64,000 nucleotides of DNA. It comes from Ziziphus jujuba (taxonomy: Eukaryota > Streptophyta > Magnoliopsida > Rosales > Rhamnaceae). Below the pieces are notes generated by a model. That model had not been told where the DNA came from. It searched no databases and was given only the letters and a program-made list of their open reading frames with translations. A program made the translations under genes and the position numbers. The stretch covers positions 8,741,001 to 8,805,000 of the forward strand of contig NC_083388.1 in the NCBI RefSeq assembly GCF_031755915.1, written 5' to 3'. This document shows positions 30,395 through 42,714 of this stretch, piece after piece; positions within the stretch are counted from its first letter, which is position 1, and every line of letters begins with the position of its first letter.

Positions 30395-33300
30395 TTAGTG
30401 ACCAATGCCTTTCTTTGCTTTAAGGGATTCAAGAGCCTTATTCCGTAACTCAATCTCAAGCTTCTTCTGCTCAGATTCTGTCTCTTCATTATCTTTTGAA
30501 CGAGATTCGGTCCTTGTTTCATATTCACCATCTGAAGCAGAAAAATCACTACGACTCTTGCCTTTCAGCTTCTCTGCACGACGTTCATCCCTCCTCCGAC
30601 GTCGCTCCTCCCGTCGCCGACGCTTCTTCTCCCTCTTCAATCTCTTTTCCTCTTTCCTTCTCTTTTTGGCCTCCTTCCTCCCCTCTATTTCAGAGTCATT
30701 ACTGTAATCATCATCTGAAGCCAGTTCTTGCCTTTCTGATCTTTTATGCTTTCTCTTTTCTTTATCTCCAATTTTGTGCTTATCTTCCTCAGAACCAGAA
30801 GTGTCATTTTGATTCTTTTGATCCTTTTCAATCAATGTGTCTCCAGATTCTAGTTTATGTTGCTGACCGATGTCCTTGACATTATGTGATCGAGGGCGAT
30901 TCTTCTCATCAGATTTTCTATCTTCTGCAGCATATGGTGCCTGTTGTCTCTCATCTAGCAGAGAGTCTCTGTACACTGTGGGCGACTTCTGTCGATTGGA
31001 ACCCCTCTTAACCCTGCCAGTTTATATCGTGCTTGTAAACTGAGTTCGTGTATGGGTACAAGAAATTAAATAAGCAGTGCAAAATAAGTCACTGGTTATA
31101 ATACCTCGTTGTCTCATGGTCTTTGATTCTGACTTCCATATCATCCTGATGGCTCCTAGATTCTAACACCCTGCGACCAGCTAATCTTTCAGGAGAATAA
31201 TCCTCCCTGTGAGGCACCTTTGCAGGAGAATCTCTATGCTTGCTGATAGTGGATGCTGGCTTTAGTCTCCTGTCCAAAGACTTGGTTTTCTGATCTCCAT
31301 CCTTCCTGCAAAGCATGAATCTTGTTTCACTCAGTTAATGGACCAGACAAAACTAGAAGTCTAGAACATTCTACATACTAATGAGAGAAGAAAAGCAAAG
31401 ACAATTTGGTAAATCCAATCTCAATTTAACCTAGCATAGTTAATTTCTTACTCTTCTTCACTCATCTCCGAATTGTCACGAACAAGTTTCTGTTCTCTTG
31501 GTCTCCTTGCAGGACTTGAGTTATTATCATATTTCATTCGCTCCCTAGGCTGCTTAAGAGGACTCTTGTAGGGACTGTGCGATTAGAAGCAGCAAAAAAA
31601 TGTGTAAGCATGCATAAAACAGTACATATTGCTCTCAAGAATATAACATTGAAAACGCAGGGAATTGTGTGCAAACAAGACAAATACCTCCTTCCTTCAC
31701 TAGCACTCCTTTCTTCACTAGAAGATCGACGTGAAATAGGAGATAGTCTCTCTCTTGTCCTGTGACATGATTATTTATAGGATAGTTCAAAATGACTCAC
31801 ACAGTCCTAAGGTTATAGATTAAAATCAAGCTGCCAATAAGTGGTGCTCCTCATGACATCTGATTTAGACAATCAAAATAACTAAGCACCTAATAGATAA
31901 AGATAATGCTAATCTAGAAGAAATAACAATGTTCCACTAACCTGATTTTTTCTCTGGAAGGTGATTGAACCAAAGAGCCCTGGTTCTTTGGAGACCTCCT
32001 CCGGATTGGTAAAGGGGAACCATGAGGAGGAGATGAAGAGCTCCGCTCATAAGGTGACAGAGACCTACTTCCAGGAGTTGATCTCCTACCACCAGCAGAT
32101 GATCTGCACTGCACAGGAGATGCATACCTATGTGCAGGAGATGATGATCTTTGTGATCTGCGTCGTTTCGGTGATGGTGACACAGAATGTTGCACAAGTG
32201 ATGGAGACATGCGACGCCGCACAGGTGATAGGGACACACGACGCCGAAGGGGTGAAGGTGAGGGAGACATGCCTCCAACAGGTGAACGTAAGGGAGATGC
32301 ACGGCGACGTACAGGTGATGGAGATGCACGGCGCCGTACAGATGACGGAGACGCACGACGCCTTACTGGTGATGGAGACATACGGCGATGTATGGGTGAG
32401 GGAGACATTCGACGCCTAATTGGAGAGGGTGATACACGACGTCGAATTGGAGAGGGTGATATACGACGACGCACAGGAGAGGGTGATCTATGTCGTGAGG
32501 GTGACCTACGACGCCTCACAGGTGAGGGCGATCTGTGACGTCGCACGGGAGAGGGCGATCTACGACGCCACAACGGTGAGGGTGAGGCACGACGTCGTAC
32601 ATGTGATGGTGATCTACGACGTCGCACAGGCGATGGGGATCTCCGACGTCGCACAGGCGTTGGTGATCGTCGATGTCGTAGAGGTGATGGTGATCTACGA
32701 CGGCCGATAGAAGGTGATCTACGTCGGTAAGGAGAAACTAACCGATGTCGCAAGGAAGAAGGTGATCTAGATCTTCCCCTCAACTTCAATGGTCTCCCTC
32801 TTATAGGAGACTTTGATCTTCGAGGTGAATCCCTCCGCCGTGGTGTAACAGACCGTCTTCTTGGGGAGAGATAAACCCTTTCAGAAGAAATGGACCGTCC
32901 TTGTTCCTCTGGTGACCTGGATGCACTTTTTGACCTGCTTCTTTCACTAACAATCACCATTACAACAAGTAAGACAACTAGTCCTAAGAATTGGAAAACA
33001 GGTTATCAAATCAGGAAACAGGAATGTAGCATTCAAAATTTCTTTATACAAGTATCATACAAGTTAAAGTGGAAACTGACAATGCAACACAAAAAGATTA
33101 ATAAAAGTCAGCTACTGCTGGCATATAGTAAACTTACCCTGAATAACTTCTGGTATCAGAATGTGACTTGCTGATAGACCTTGCAGGGGAGCCTCTACTA
33201 AAAAGAGTAGACACAAACACAGTAAATAAAAGAACAAAAATATCAAGATGAAATCAATACCATTTCCACCTACAACCGGGCAATATGATAATAAGCATAT

Positions 33301-36055
33301 GATCATTAATACACTTACTGAGGGGACAAAGAATAACGACCAGCCAAACGTGGAGACCTAGAAACCCTGCATGAGATTAAACACAATGTCAGCCTCAGCA
33401 CTACTTGTAAGTGCTGGAAATTTTACTTCACTGTTAGTCTCACAACCATTTAGAAGTTTTATGGAAAATTTTCTTTTACCAATATTTTTGTAATGGTGAT
33501 CAATCCCTAGCTCACCATATCATTGGTAGAAAGGAGATATTATAAACAGTATTTCAGTTATTTTGAGTAGTAGAGTACAGAGAACATAACAGCTATAAGT
33601 AAAGTAAATGCTACAGTATTAAATGACCTATAATCAAATTCAAATCATATACAACATTTGGAGGAATATAGAACATTTAGAGGATTTATCAGCAATATGG
33701 AGGTTATAATGAAAATAAAAAAATTGTTGTATGTATTAACATTGTCAACATAGTCATCAATTATAATGTCATCTTAAAAAAGTCTTAACACCAAAATAAG
33801 CACGAGGCTACTGGACATTTGTGTTCCCAGAAAATTCATAGTCTTCAATGGATATCAGTAACTAAATGCCACTCCTTTAGGCCATGTTTTGTGTTCCCAG
33901 AAAATTCTTATCCTTCAATGGTTCCATAGCATGGCCTAAAGGAATGGCATTTAGTTACTGATAACCATTGAAGAATATGAACTTTCAGGGAACACAAATG
34001 TCTAGTAGCTCTCACTTATTTTGGTGTTAGACTTTTCTAAGATGACATTATAATTGATGACTATGTTGACAATGTTAATAAGTACAACAATTTTTTTTTA
34101 TATTCATTATAACCTCCATGTTGCTGATAAATCCTCTAAATGTTCTATATATTTTGATTATAGGTCATTTAATACTGTACCATTTAGTTTACTTATATTT
34201 GCTTTTTATTATAATGTCATCTTAGAAAAGTCTAACACTAAAATAAACAAGACATTTGTGTTCCCAGAAAATTAAATTCTTCAGTGGTTATCAGTAACTA
34301 AATGCCACTCCTTTAGGCCATAGTTTTAATTGATGTTTGGGAACAGTTTAGATCAATTATCAGTAGATTTAAAATCAGTGTCATAAAAGTTAAATGGACA
34401 AGAACAGCAAATCTACACTAATGTGTTGTGATAGTAATAATGCAGAATTTTTCATTTCATGTACAAGAGAACATTGAATGTAGCCAAAACACTACTTGAA
34501 GGTAATATAATCCATTACCTATGCGTAGCTCTCACACCATTCCTCTTGACAGCTTCTTTTGCATCCTCAGAATGGTCACTTGAAGCCCTTGTCAACATAT
34601 GCTCTGAGTTTGGCTCCAAAGCATCATTACTTGCTTTTGTTTCAACCCCTCCGTCCTACAGTAGTTTGAGGTAAAGGACATGAACCCAAATAATTGCAGA
34701 AGCTAGCTGAATGCATGAAAACACAAACGAAAGTTAAAAACAAAAAATTCAGCTCCACAGAATGTAACTCCAGCACGAACAAAATACTATTACCATCTTC
34801 TTCAATCTTTCTTCTTCATACTCTCTGCTCTCCTTATCTTTCTTCCTCTGAATTTCATTTGCTATCCTATCTGCCTCCTCCTGTAGGGAACCAAAATATC
34901 AATGATGACAACAGCATTACATAAAAACAAAACAGAAACAAAGCATAACCATACAAATATACCAACCTAAACAAAGCATAACCATACAAATATACCAACC
35001 TTCTTCTTCCTAGTTTCTTCTTGTTTGGAATCTAAGAACTGTTGAGGAACACCACTAGCATTCTTTTGGGCAGTTAAAAGAAGTGCCCAAAGCTCCTTCA
35101 TAAATTTTCCAGTATTTTTTTCCATAAATCCAGTAAGTTGAATTTGGACCTCCTTACCATTCACTTCCTGCACGATAATAACAAGCAGCAGTTCCACATA
35201 ACATTAATGGAAAAATAATAACCAGCTTAAAAAAACTTGAATATTCAAGAAAAGCAATAGAAACATCATTTACTCAGTTATTACATTGCGGTTTAAATAT
35301 GATAACAATTTAATCGCTCTTGCAAGTAACAATGTCTCATCATATTAGCAACCCCGAATTCAGAATTGAAGGACTATGATGCAATATTTATAATGTCTCA
35401 CATTAAAACTAAAACCCCATTCTTAATGTACCAAGAAAACCTAAGAAAACAAGTGTTAATGATGTAGACGATACAGTTTCACTTGTTAAAGAACAAAAAT
35501 TTACAGAATTAGATTACCTTTCCATCCAAAAGACCATAAATAAAGTTGATAAGAACTTCATCCTCAAACCCAAGAAGTTCAGTCACTCTACTGGCAATCC
35601 ACGGCCGGATTACATCCATAGTCACCTTCGTCATGTCCACCTACAACGTATTATTCAATATGTGAAAAACGCTAATTCCAATCAAGTGAGAATTTTACAT
35701 CGCCCCGATTCCCACAAACAAACAAACACAAATATTACATGGAAAACACATTAAACAAAAATTAACAAAAACCCAAAAAAGAAATCGAACCAAATGCTCT
35801 AATTCAGGAGCGAACTTCTGCGATTTCAACAGCTTGGCTTGCTTATTGGAGAACCGCGCGTCCTGATCAGCGGACGTACCCTAAATACAACAAGAAAATC
35901 AAAATCCAGACGAGCATACAAATTGAATAAGAAAGTAAAAGATCTGAACAGTTCACAAGCAACTGAATTTCAATCTTGATAATAGAAAAACGCAAGAAGC
36001 ACAATAAACTCAAGAAATCACTACTTTAACTTACCCGGAAAAACCCGCCAGACAT
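30395..36055 (-). CDS. PWI- and RS-domain splicing factor (SRRM1/SRm160-like)
   Basis: Thirteen exons on the minus strand: 36055-36035, 35880-35791, 35640-35518, 35167-35000, 34880-34794, 34655-34519, 33366-33319, 33197-33138, 32946-31942, 31759-31688, 31574-31452, 31305-31105 and 31013-30395. They total 2754 nt and encode 917 aa. A PWI domain (about residues 20-115, with the Pro-Trp-Ile at 50-52) binds nucleic acid. It is followed by a charged helix (KKDKESREYEEE) and an Arg/Ser-rich region. The 1005-nt exon encodes many tandem RRRxSPSPV-type units typical of RS domains that bind other SR proteins. The tail is a Lys/Arg/Glu-rich stretch ending KAKKGIGH. SRm160 is a nuclear co-activator of pre-mRNA splicing linked to exon junctions; the same role is inferred here. 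The acceptor of the 60-nt exon has an alternative 3 nt away. Confidence 0.9.
31942..32946 (-). repeat. Coding tandem repeats of the RS-rich exon
   Basis: Within this exon a degenerate unit of roughly 27-36 nt, encoding variants of RRRxSPSP followed by V, I or L, is repeated more than fifteen times, most regularly at about 32200-32720. Unit lengths are multiples of three, so copy-number changes keep the frame. The serines sit next to proline, as in substrates of SR-protein and proline-directed kinases. Confidence 0.8.
33588..34322. repeat. Long inverted repeat plus third partial copy in intron 6 of the SRRM1-like gene
   Basis: The left arm (33588-33886) and right arm (33930-34206) are inverted copies, around 280-300 bp each, with a loop of about 43 bp (33887-33929). 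Matching landmarks include ggccatg/catggcc at the loop edge, tcagtaactaaatgcc against ggcatttagttactga, and tacagtatt against aatactgta at the base. The left arm has an extra block of about 25 bp near 33640-33665. A third copy of the loop-proximal part of the left arm follows in left-arm orientation at 34207-34322. The whole lies inside the intron 33367-34518. Confidence 0.88.
34937..35002. repeat. 33-bp tandem duplication across a splice donor
   Basis: The block containing aagcataaccatacaaata and ending taccaacct occurs twice with a period of 33 bp (aagcata at 34941 and 34974). The right copy abuts the 3' end of exon 4 of the SRRM1-like gene, so on the minus strand the donor context GGTTGGTATATTTG is present at 35000 and again 33 bp downstream. 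Confidence 0.88.
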
Positions 36056-36067
36056 TTTCTAGGGTTT
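36056..36067 (-). promoter_or_regulatory. Telo-box-like element directly upstream of the SRRM1-like ATG
   Basis: On the minus strand aaaccctag (36067-36059) lies three bases before the start codon. Telo-box (AAACCCTA) elements are common near the transcription start of plant genes for housekeeping and RNA-processing functions. Here it would be in the 5' leader, so a role is inferred from the motif only. Confidence 0.45.
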
Positions 36068-36623
36068 ATGGTTGGAAGCTCAAAGAGGTCGATTGGAAAA
36101 GGTGAAAGAGAGCAAATAAACTTGGGGGGCGAGCAGAAGTGAAAGAAAATTGGGGAAGTTTACGTTGGATTCACGCAATGGATTAGAAAAGCCGGTGTTG
36201 AAAAAGAGCAAGAGAGGCTCGACGGAGCTCGAAATCTCAAAATCTCACAATCGATCCCTCTTCTCCACCGTGCGTGAGTACTACACTTTCTGCGTGGCTC
36301 GGTCTTAGTGCTGGAGAGCTACTACATACTCGATGCTTCTGACCTAACCGCTATGTATTTACCATTTTAGCCGTCTCCGACCTCGTTTTCATTATTTTAT
36401 TTTATTTTATTTTTTAATTAAAACATTTTTTTTAATTTAAAAGAGTTTTTTGTTTGGTTAATTAAAAGAGTTATGCTGTTTGGTTAATTAAAACTGAATA
36501 TCTAATATGCTAAGGTGATAAGTAGTTTCTCTTTTTAGTTTTTTTTTTTTTTATTTGTTGATATTATCTTCAAATGAAATATTAATTGTGACAGTAAATA
36601 TACATATTATATTGGCAATAGAT

Positions 36624-39312
36624 ATAGTTTGATGTTAAAAAATATATACATATATATAAATTCTTTAACAGATTTCTAGAATAAATATCCAATAAATGTA
36701 ATTTAGATATTATAAAATAAGTACCTATTTTTAAAAAATTTGTTAAATATTATCAATTTTTAAAAATAAAAAATTCTTAAAAAATCAATTTTTCAAAAAA
36801 TAATAATAAAATTTAAATTTTATTCATAGTCATAGAATAACTTTTATATGCATTATAATCAAAAACAATTTTAAAATTAACTATATATTTATACAACCTA
36901 ACAATATCAATTTTTATATCATATAAAAAACAAACTACATTTATTAATTTTAATTAGAATATTTTCAATGAAAACATAAATTATAAAATGAACATGCCAC
37001 ATAAAAAATATAGATAATATTTAAAACAATTATTATTCAATGATATGATTTAAAATTAATGTCAAATTAATATGTTTATTCTATCAAAGCAAATGTAATT
37101 TAAACATTATTGAGGTAAATGTTTATTCATAATGACTCTGTTAAACATTATAGAATTTTCAAAATAAGAATGGCAATGGAGCAATGCCAAATCGTGGCGG
37201 ATATATATATATTTTTTTTTCCATTCCTCCTTTGTATCCTGTTTATTTTAAAATAGGATAGGATGGAGAACTGCTTCCCCAATTATTTAATAATTTTTAA
37301 AACATTATTATTGTAATAAAAAATATAATTTTTATTAAAATCATATATAGATATATATATATATATATATATGCCAAAATCATATATAGATATTATTACT
37401 AACGAATCTATGTTTTTTATGAATTATATAATAATATATCAATACAAATATAAATATATTTTCATAAGTAATATAATATATAAATCTAAATAATTATATA
37501 TCCCTCGACCAGACCCGGGGCAGGACATTTTGCCCCAGCTTTGCCCCATCCTATCATGGGCGAGTCCCTGTAAGACTCAGAACGGTCAGGGTATTTTACC
37601 TCTTTATTCCTAAAAGCAAATTTTTTTTAATTTTTTTTTTCAAACAAAAATTAATAAAATATATAATTAGTTAATAATTATAAATAATTTTTGTAATTTT
37701 AAAATTAACTATTTATTCATACATGTAGTTTTAAATAATATTAATGTGTATACCGTCTAAAAATTAATCCACATTTATTATTGGAAATGATTATTTTTTT
37801 TAAATTTTTAAACTTTAAAATGTACATGAAAAAATGAACCTTTAAAGCAGCATTGCTAGGATTGTGTTAAAGTTAGTGATAATTTTAAGATTTATAGAGG
37901 AAAGTGAATTTTGTAATGTTTGAAAAGTTTTCAAGGTTGTAAAAATGAATACCATGAATCAAATTTTCATAAGATAGTTTGATGTTAAATATATATACAT
38001 ATATATAAATTCTTTAACACATTTCTAGAATAAATATCAAATATATGTAATTTAGATGTTATAAAATAAGTATCTATTTTTAAAAGATTTGTTAAATGTT
38101 ATCAAATTTTTTAAAATAAAAAATTTTTAAAAAAATCAATTTTTCAAAAAACAATTAATAAAATTTAAAATTAATTAATAGTCATAGAATAACTTCTATA
38201 TGCATTACAATCAAAAACTATTTTAAAATTAACTATATAGTTCTACAGTCTAATAATATCAATTTGTATATCATATAAAAAACAAACTACATTTATTAAT
38301 TTTAATTAGAATATTTTCAATGAAAAAGTAAATTATGAAATAAACATGCCACATAATAATATAGATAATACTTAAAAAAAAATTATTATTCAATGATATT
38401 ATTTAGAATTAAGGTCAAATTAATATGTTTATTCTGTCAAAGCAAATGTAATTTAAACATTATTGAAGTAAATGTTTATTCATAAGGACTCTATTAAACA
38501 TTATAAAATTTTCAAAATAAGAATGGCAATGGAGCAATGCCAAATGGTGGCGGCCTCCCTCATGCCCAATTCCGCCCCTATTTTTTTTTTTCTATTCGTC
38601 CCTTGTATCCTGTTTATTTTAAAATAGCATAGGGTGGAGGACTGCTTCCCCAATTATTTAATAATTTTTAAAACATTGTTATTGTAATAAAATATATAAT
38701 TTTTATTAAAATCATATATAGATATTATTACTAACGAATCTATGTTTTTTTATGAATTATATAATAATATATCAATACAAATATAAATATATTTTAATAA
38801 GTAATATAATATATAAATCTAAATTATTATATATACCTCGACCAGGCCCGGGGCAAGACATTTTGCCACAGCTTTGTCATCCTATCATGGGCGAGTCCCT
38901 GTAAGACTCAGAACGATCAGGGTATTTTACCATCTTTATTCCTAAAAAGATTTTTTTTAAAATTTATTTTTCAAAAAAAATAATAAAATATATAATTAGT
39001 TAATAATTATAAATAATTTTTATACGTATTATGAAAATAATTTTAAAATTAACTATTTATATACATATAGTTTTAAATAATATTGTGCATACCGTATAAA
39101 AATTAATCCATATTTGTTATTGAAAATGATTAACCTTTTTAAATTTTTAAACCTTAAAATGTACATTAAAAAATGAACCTTTGAAGTAGACTTGTTAGGA
39201 TTGTGTTAAAGTTAGTGATAATTTTAAGATTTATCAAGGAAAGTGAATTTTATAATGTTTGAAAAGTTTTCAAGGTTGTAAAAATGAATACCATGAATCA
39301 AATTTTCATAAG

Positions 39313-39313
<1 letters not shown>
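36624..39313. repeat. Tandem duplication of a 1.35-kb non-coding segment
   Basis: Copy 1 spans about 36624-37973 and copy 2 about 37974-39313, in direct orientation. Both begin atagtttgatgttaaa and end catgaatcaaattttcataagata. In between, both carry gaatggcaatggagcaatgc, a GC-richer islet (about 37500-37600 and 38835-38930) with gggcgagtccctgtaagact, and tgtgttaaagttagtgataa. Copies differ by scattered substitutions and small indels. No open frame is conserved. The GC-rich pieces look like remnants of an older repeat family. Confidence 0.9.
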
Positions 39314-39353
<40 letters not shown>

Positions 39354-39372
39354 AAGTTTGGGGGGGGGGGGG
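39312..39372 (+). repeat. (TA)n-(GA)n-G13 compound simple repeat
   Basis: Directly after the second 1.35-kb copy the sequence runs through alternating TA, alternating GA, aaagttt and then thirteen G (39360-39372). It marks the right edge of the duplicated block. Confidence 0.85.
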
Positions 39373-40313
39373 ATAAAATTATTTCCACAAAAATGTAGTA
39401 TTTTAGATTTTCTAAGAAACTTGCTTTTATATAGTTTTTCAAGAACAAATTATACTCATTAATCTCTTAAATTGTCTACATCCAAAAAAAGAATAAAGTC
39501 CATTAAATTGTCATCCAATGGCTTGGGTCCACCGTAAGGATAGTATTAATGTTTTATGGGGCAATGAAGAAAAATTATGAACATCATTAATATTGTTATT
39601 TGAATTTTCAATAGAATATCCTAAATAGTTTCTAAATTATTTTTACGAAATTTTGATAGATTTAAAATTTTAATATAGTAATAAATTTATAAAGACTGTA
39701 AAAAATAATTATTTACAACTGTTAAATTATGTAAATATGGCCATTATAAATATTGACTCTTACGTTCCCTTCGCAATACTTCTATAGTTATTTCATACTT
39801 CTTCCAGAGTTCTCATTATTCGCTCGCTTTGCTAGCTAATCTTTGGCATATCTTCCTCACTTCGTAAAGAAGCTATTTCTTATTTCCAAATAGGGTAATT
39901 ATTTGATTGGGAATTAGCTCGTTACAAAAAGTCTCCAATTTCTCTCCACCCTTAACTTCTTACTAGTCCAAGGTCAAAGATCACACGTACGTGCATATAT
40001 GTATGTGCTCTCACATACATACACATGCACACATATTTAGTGGAAAAAAACACTTTTTTGTAGTTAAATAAATAATTTATTATCAGCTAAATGAAATTTG
40101 AATTTTGATTTACAAAATTTATTCTTCTAAGCCAATCACTATATCAAATTAAGAGATTAGAGAAACTTACAATAATAATGAATTAAGTTATACATTAAAT
40201 GAAAAAATAATTAAAAAATAAAAACATTTAACCAATAATAATTATTATTATTGTAATAATAACAATAATAACAATAATAAACATATGATAAATTAAATAT
40301 AATATCGAAAGCA

Positions 40314-40362
40314 AACAATCAACTGTTTTTTTTTTTTTTTTGGCAGAACAATCAGCTGTTTT
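40314..40362. repeat. 16-bp direct repeat flanking a T-run insert
   Basis: aacaatcaactgtttt at 40314-40329 recurs as aacaatcagctgtttt at 40347-40362, with one mismatch. Between them is a T run ending ggcag. Read on the minus strand the insert is CTGCC followed by A's. Confidence 0.65.
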
Positions 40363-41853
40363 CTAAAACAACATAATAAACATATTCATGGTTTCTTAAA
40401 AAACGATAAATTCTCTAACAAACATGTTTATAGTTTCAAAAAAACATATTGAAAACAAAATTAATTAGTTACCGAACGAGGTTTGTATTTTTATTTTCTA
40501 AAAATTATAGTTACCAAATATAAAAACCAAAATGTAGTCACATCTTCATCTATGAATTCATATCAACATATACAGATATAACCATGTGTATATGTATTAT
40601 ATATATTATAAAACCCATCCTCCCTAACACATTTGTCATCTACTTCCATTTCATTTTAAATATTCGAATTAATTTTGAAGGTGAGGTTATGATAAATAGA
40701 GATTGTGCAAGAAAATATGTATTGAAGATCTCATTGTTTAGGATTCAAGAAAACAATCGTAGATTTGAAACTAAAACAGCAATTCATTATTTGAAGGCCA
40801 AAGCCAATATATATGAAAGTGGACAAAAAAATTCATTATTTGCTAATATATATTTTGGCTTAATTATACATGATATCCATAAACTACAAATAAGCAAGAG
40901 AGAAAATGAAAAGTGAGACTAGTACACAATTTTATTCTTAGGTGCAATCCAAAAAAAGAAGAACAATCTTGTAAACTTTACAATAATGAAATAAATCACC
41001 ATAAATGTACTTGTTTTCTAATTCAAAGCAGTATTAGGCTTCATTTGAGATTGATTTTAGAGCTTCAAAAATGATTATTGAAGAATCTAAAGCTACGTTA
41101 GATATTCATTAAATTTTAAGAAATTGTTTTATAAAAATTTATTAGTTTTCAAGATTTTGATTTTAGCTTTTTTTAATTATTAATAATTAAAATATAAATT
41201 TTAACTTTTATTAAAAAATTAATATCATATTGTCCTACATCTATTACTATTTTATTGAGCAGCTTCATGATCAACATTTTTTTTTTATTTCTTTTCCATT
41301 TACTATAGTATTTTTTTTTATCATCAACATTTACTATGGTTTTGATATAAAAATTGTGCTAAGTATTTAGCATTATTGGTTATAATAGTAAAAATATAAT
41401 TAGTATAGCTATAAGTAAATAAATGATAATAAATAATATATTTTTAAGTTATTATATACTGTAATAGTAATTAAATATTGTTATTTACCGAACACATAAA
41501 AATTAGTTTTGAATTATACAATACTTATGAAATAATAATTTATCAAATATTTAACCGATTATTTTTACTCTATAAGTTAAGTTTTTTTAGAAACTATAGA
41601 AATATCAAACTAAGTGTTACTACAGCTTGGTAAGTTAAAAAACAGTATATTAGTTAAATATCTTAAAAATAATAATTTGTAAATTTCAACAAATATAATT
41701 TTTAAACATTTTAGATAATACAGAGAAATAGATAAAATAAATTTATAAAAAAAATAAATATCAAAAAAAAGACGGTGAGTCAGTGTCACAATTTGGTTTT
41801 GTGTTTGGAAACAATTTTTAAAAAAATATTTGTATATAATTGAAAATTTGAGA

Positions 41854-41897
41854 AACAAAAATTGTAATTTTTTTTTTTGAAAAGAACAAAAATTGTA
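41854..41897. repeat. 13-bp direct repeat flanking a T-run insert
   Basis: aacaaaaattgta occurs at 41854-41866 and 41885-41897. Between them lies a short insert consisting of a T run and gaaaag. Confidence 0.6.
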
Positions 41898-42251
41898 TTT
41901 GAAATGATAAAAAAATTGAATCAGCTGCGGTCTGCCTAAGACAAGAAGATGTCAATTGTCCAATAAAAAAAGAAAAAAAGAAAAAAAAAGAAAGTTATAA
42001 AAGAGCAAAAATAAAAAGCAGACAAATGTTGAGATGATTGATGTCAACCGTTGGATCGAAGAGGTGCAAGTGGGAAGGAGATGGATCCCACTGGTGGATG
42101 GATGGACGGGCAAGATTCATTTCGGTGAAGATTGGATCTGGATTTGTGTGTTATGTCATAGTTACCATCCTCATCGAGACAACCGAACTTAGGCCTAAAT
42201 AATTAAAAATCAAAATAAAAAATCAAAACGTTTATGTGATTGATGCTAAGG

Positions 42252-42254
<3 letters not shown>

Positions 42255-42285
<31 letters not shown>
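42255..42285 (+). repeat. (GA)n tract upstream of TFIIA-L
   Basis: About 15 uninterrupted GA units, roughly 110 bp upstream of the G-box. GA repeats are binding sites for plant BBR/BPC proteins; whether it is functional here cannot be told from sequence. Confidence 0.8.
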
Positions 42286-42290
<5 letters not shown>

Positions 42291-42361
42291 GGGGTTGTAC
42301 GCACGGCTATAAGCTATTCCAGAAAAGAGGATGCCCGAACTATCAGGGCGTGCAGATCTCG

Positions 42362-42714
42362 ACACGTGGACCCACGCTTATAATCGGATGCAAACCTATT
42401 TATATTCCACTCTTTATTCTCCAGTTCTGGTCCGCCTTCTCTCTCTTCTCTCTCGCCATTCTCTCTCTCTCTCTCTGTCTCTCTCTCTCTCTCACTCCAA
42501 TCCCTCAAACCCTAGAGTCCTTTCAATTCTCTGTCCATTTTCTCGACCGAAAGCCCCTTATTCCATGCTTCGATTCCTTAGTTTTTTCGATTTTCTACTC
42601 TGAAAAATTTTTCTATCCGGTTTTTCCGAGAAAATTTTAGATATTCGATTTTTTTTTTTTTTTTCGAGGGGGTGGAGTCGGAGGTAGACGGAAAAAGGAA
42701 GCATCAAAAGAAAA
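42362..42714 (+). promoter_or_regulatory. Putative core promoter and 5' leader of TFIIA-L
   Basis: A G-box/ABRE core (acacgtgg, 42362-42369), a TATA-like tatttata (42397-42404), a long CT tract (42461-42493) and a telo-box (aaacccta, 42507-42514) occur in this order before the ATG at 42715. The order fits a plant housekeeping promoter with transcription starting near 42430 and a CT-rich leader. The elements are read by eye; no transcript data are available. Confidence 0.5.

Larger units (their letters stand above)
36068..42200. other. Intergenic between the SRRM1-like and TFIIA-L genes
   Basis: About 6 kb of AT-rich DNA with divergent genes on either side. The main structure is the tandem duplication 36624-39313. 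Beyond it are (TA)n-(GA)n-G13 (39312-39372) and short direct-repeat loci at 40314-40362 and 41854-41897. The open frame at 40584-40916 (110 codons) has Lys/Asn/Ile-rich composition typical of random AT-rich DNA, and I do not call it a gene. Confidence 0.5.

Noticed and set aside
30496..30879. 127-codon plus-strand open frame opposite the SRRM1-like last exon
   Set aside because: Shadow of the Arg/Lys/Glu-rich coding exon on the minus strand, which has clear homology and phase-consistent splicing.
31961..32538. Two plus-strand repetitive open frames (152 and 109 codons) over the RS exon
   Set aside because: Mirror products of the tandem RS-domain repeats; the minus frame matches a known protein type.
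40584..40916. 110-codon plus-strand open frame
   Set aside because: Lys/Ile/Asn-rich composition typical of translated AT-rich DNA, no motif and no neighbouring exon.
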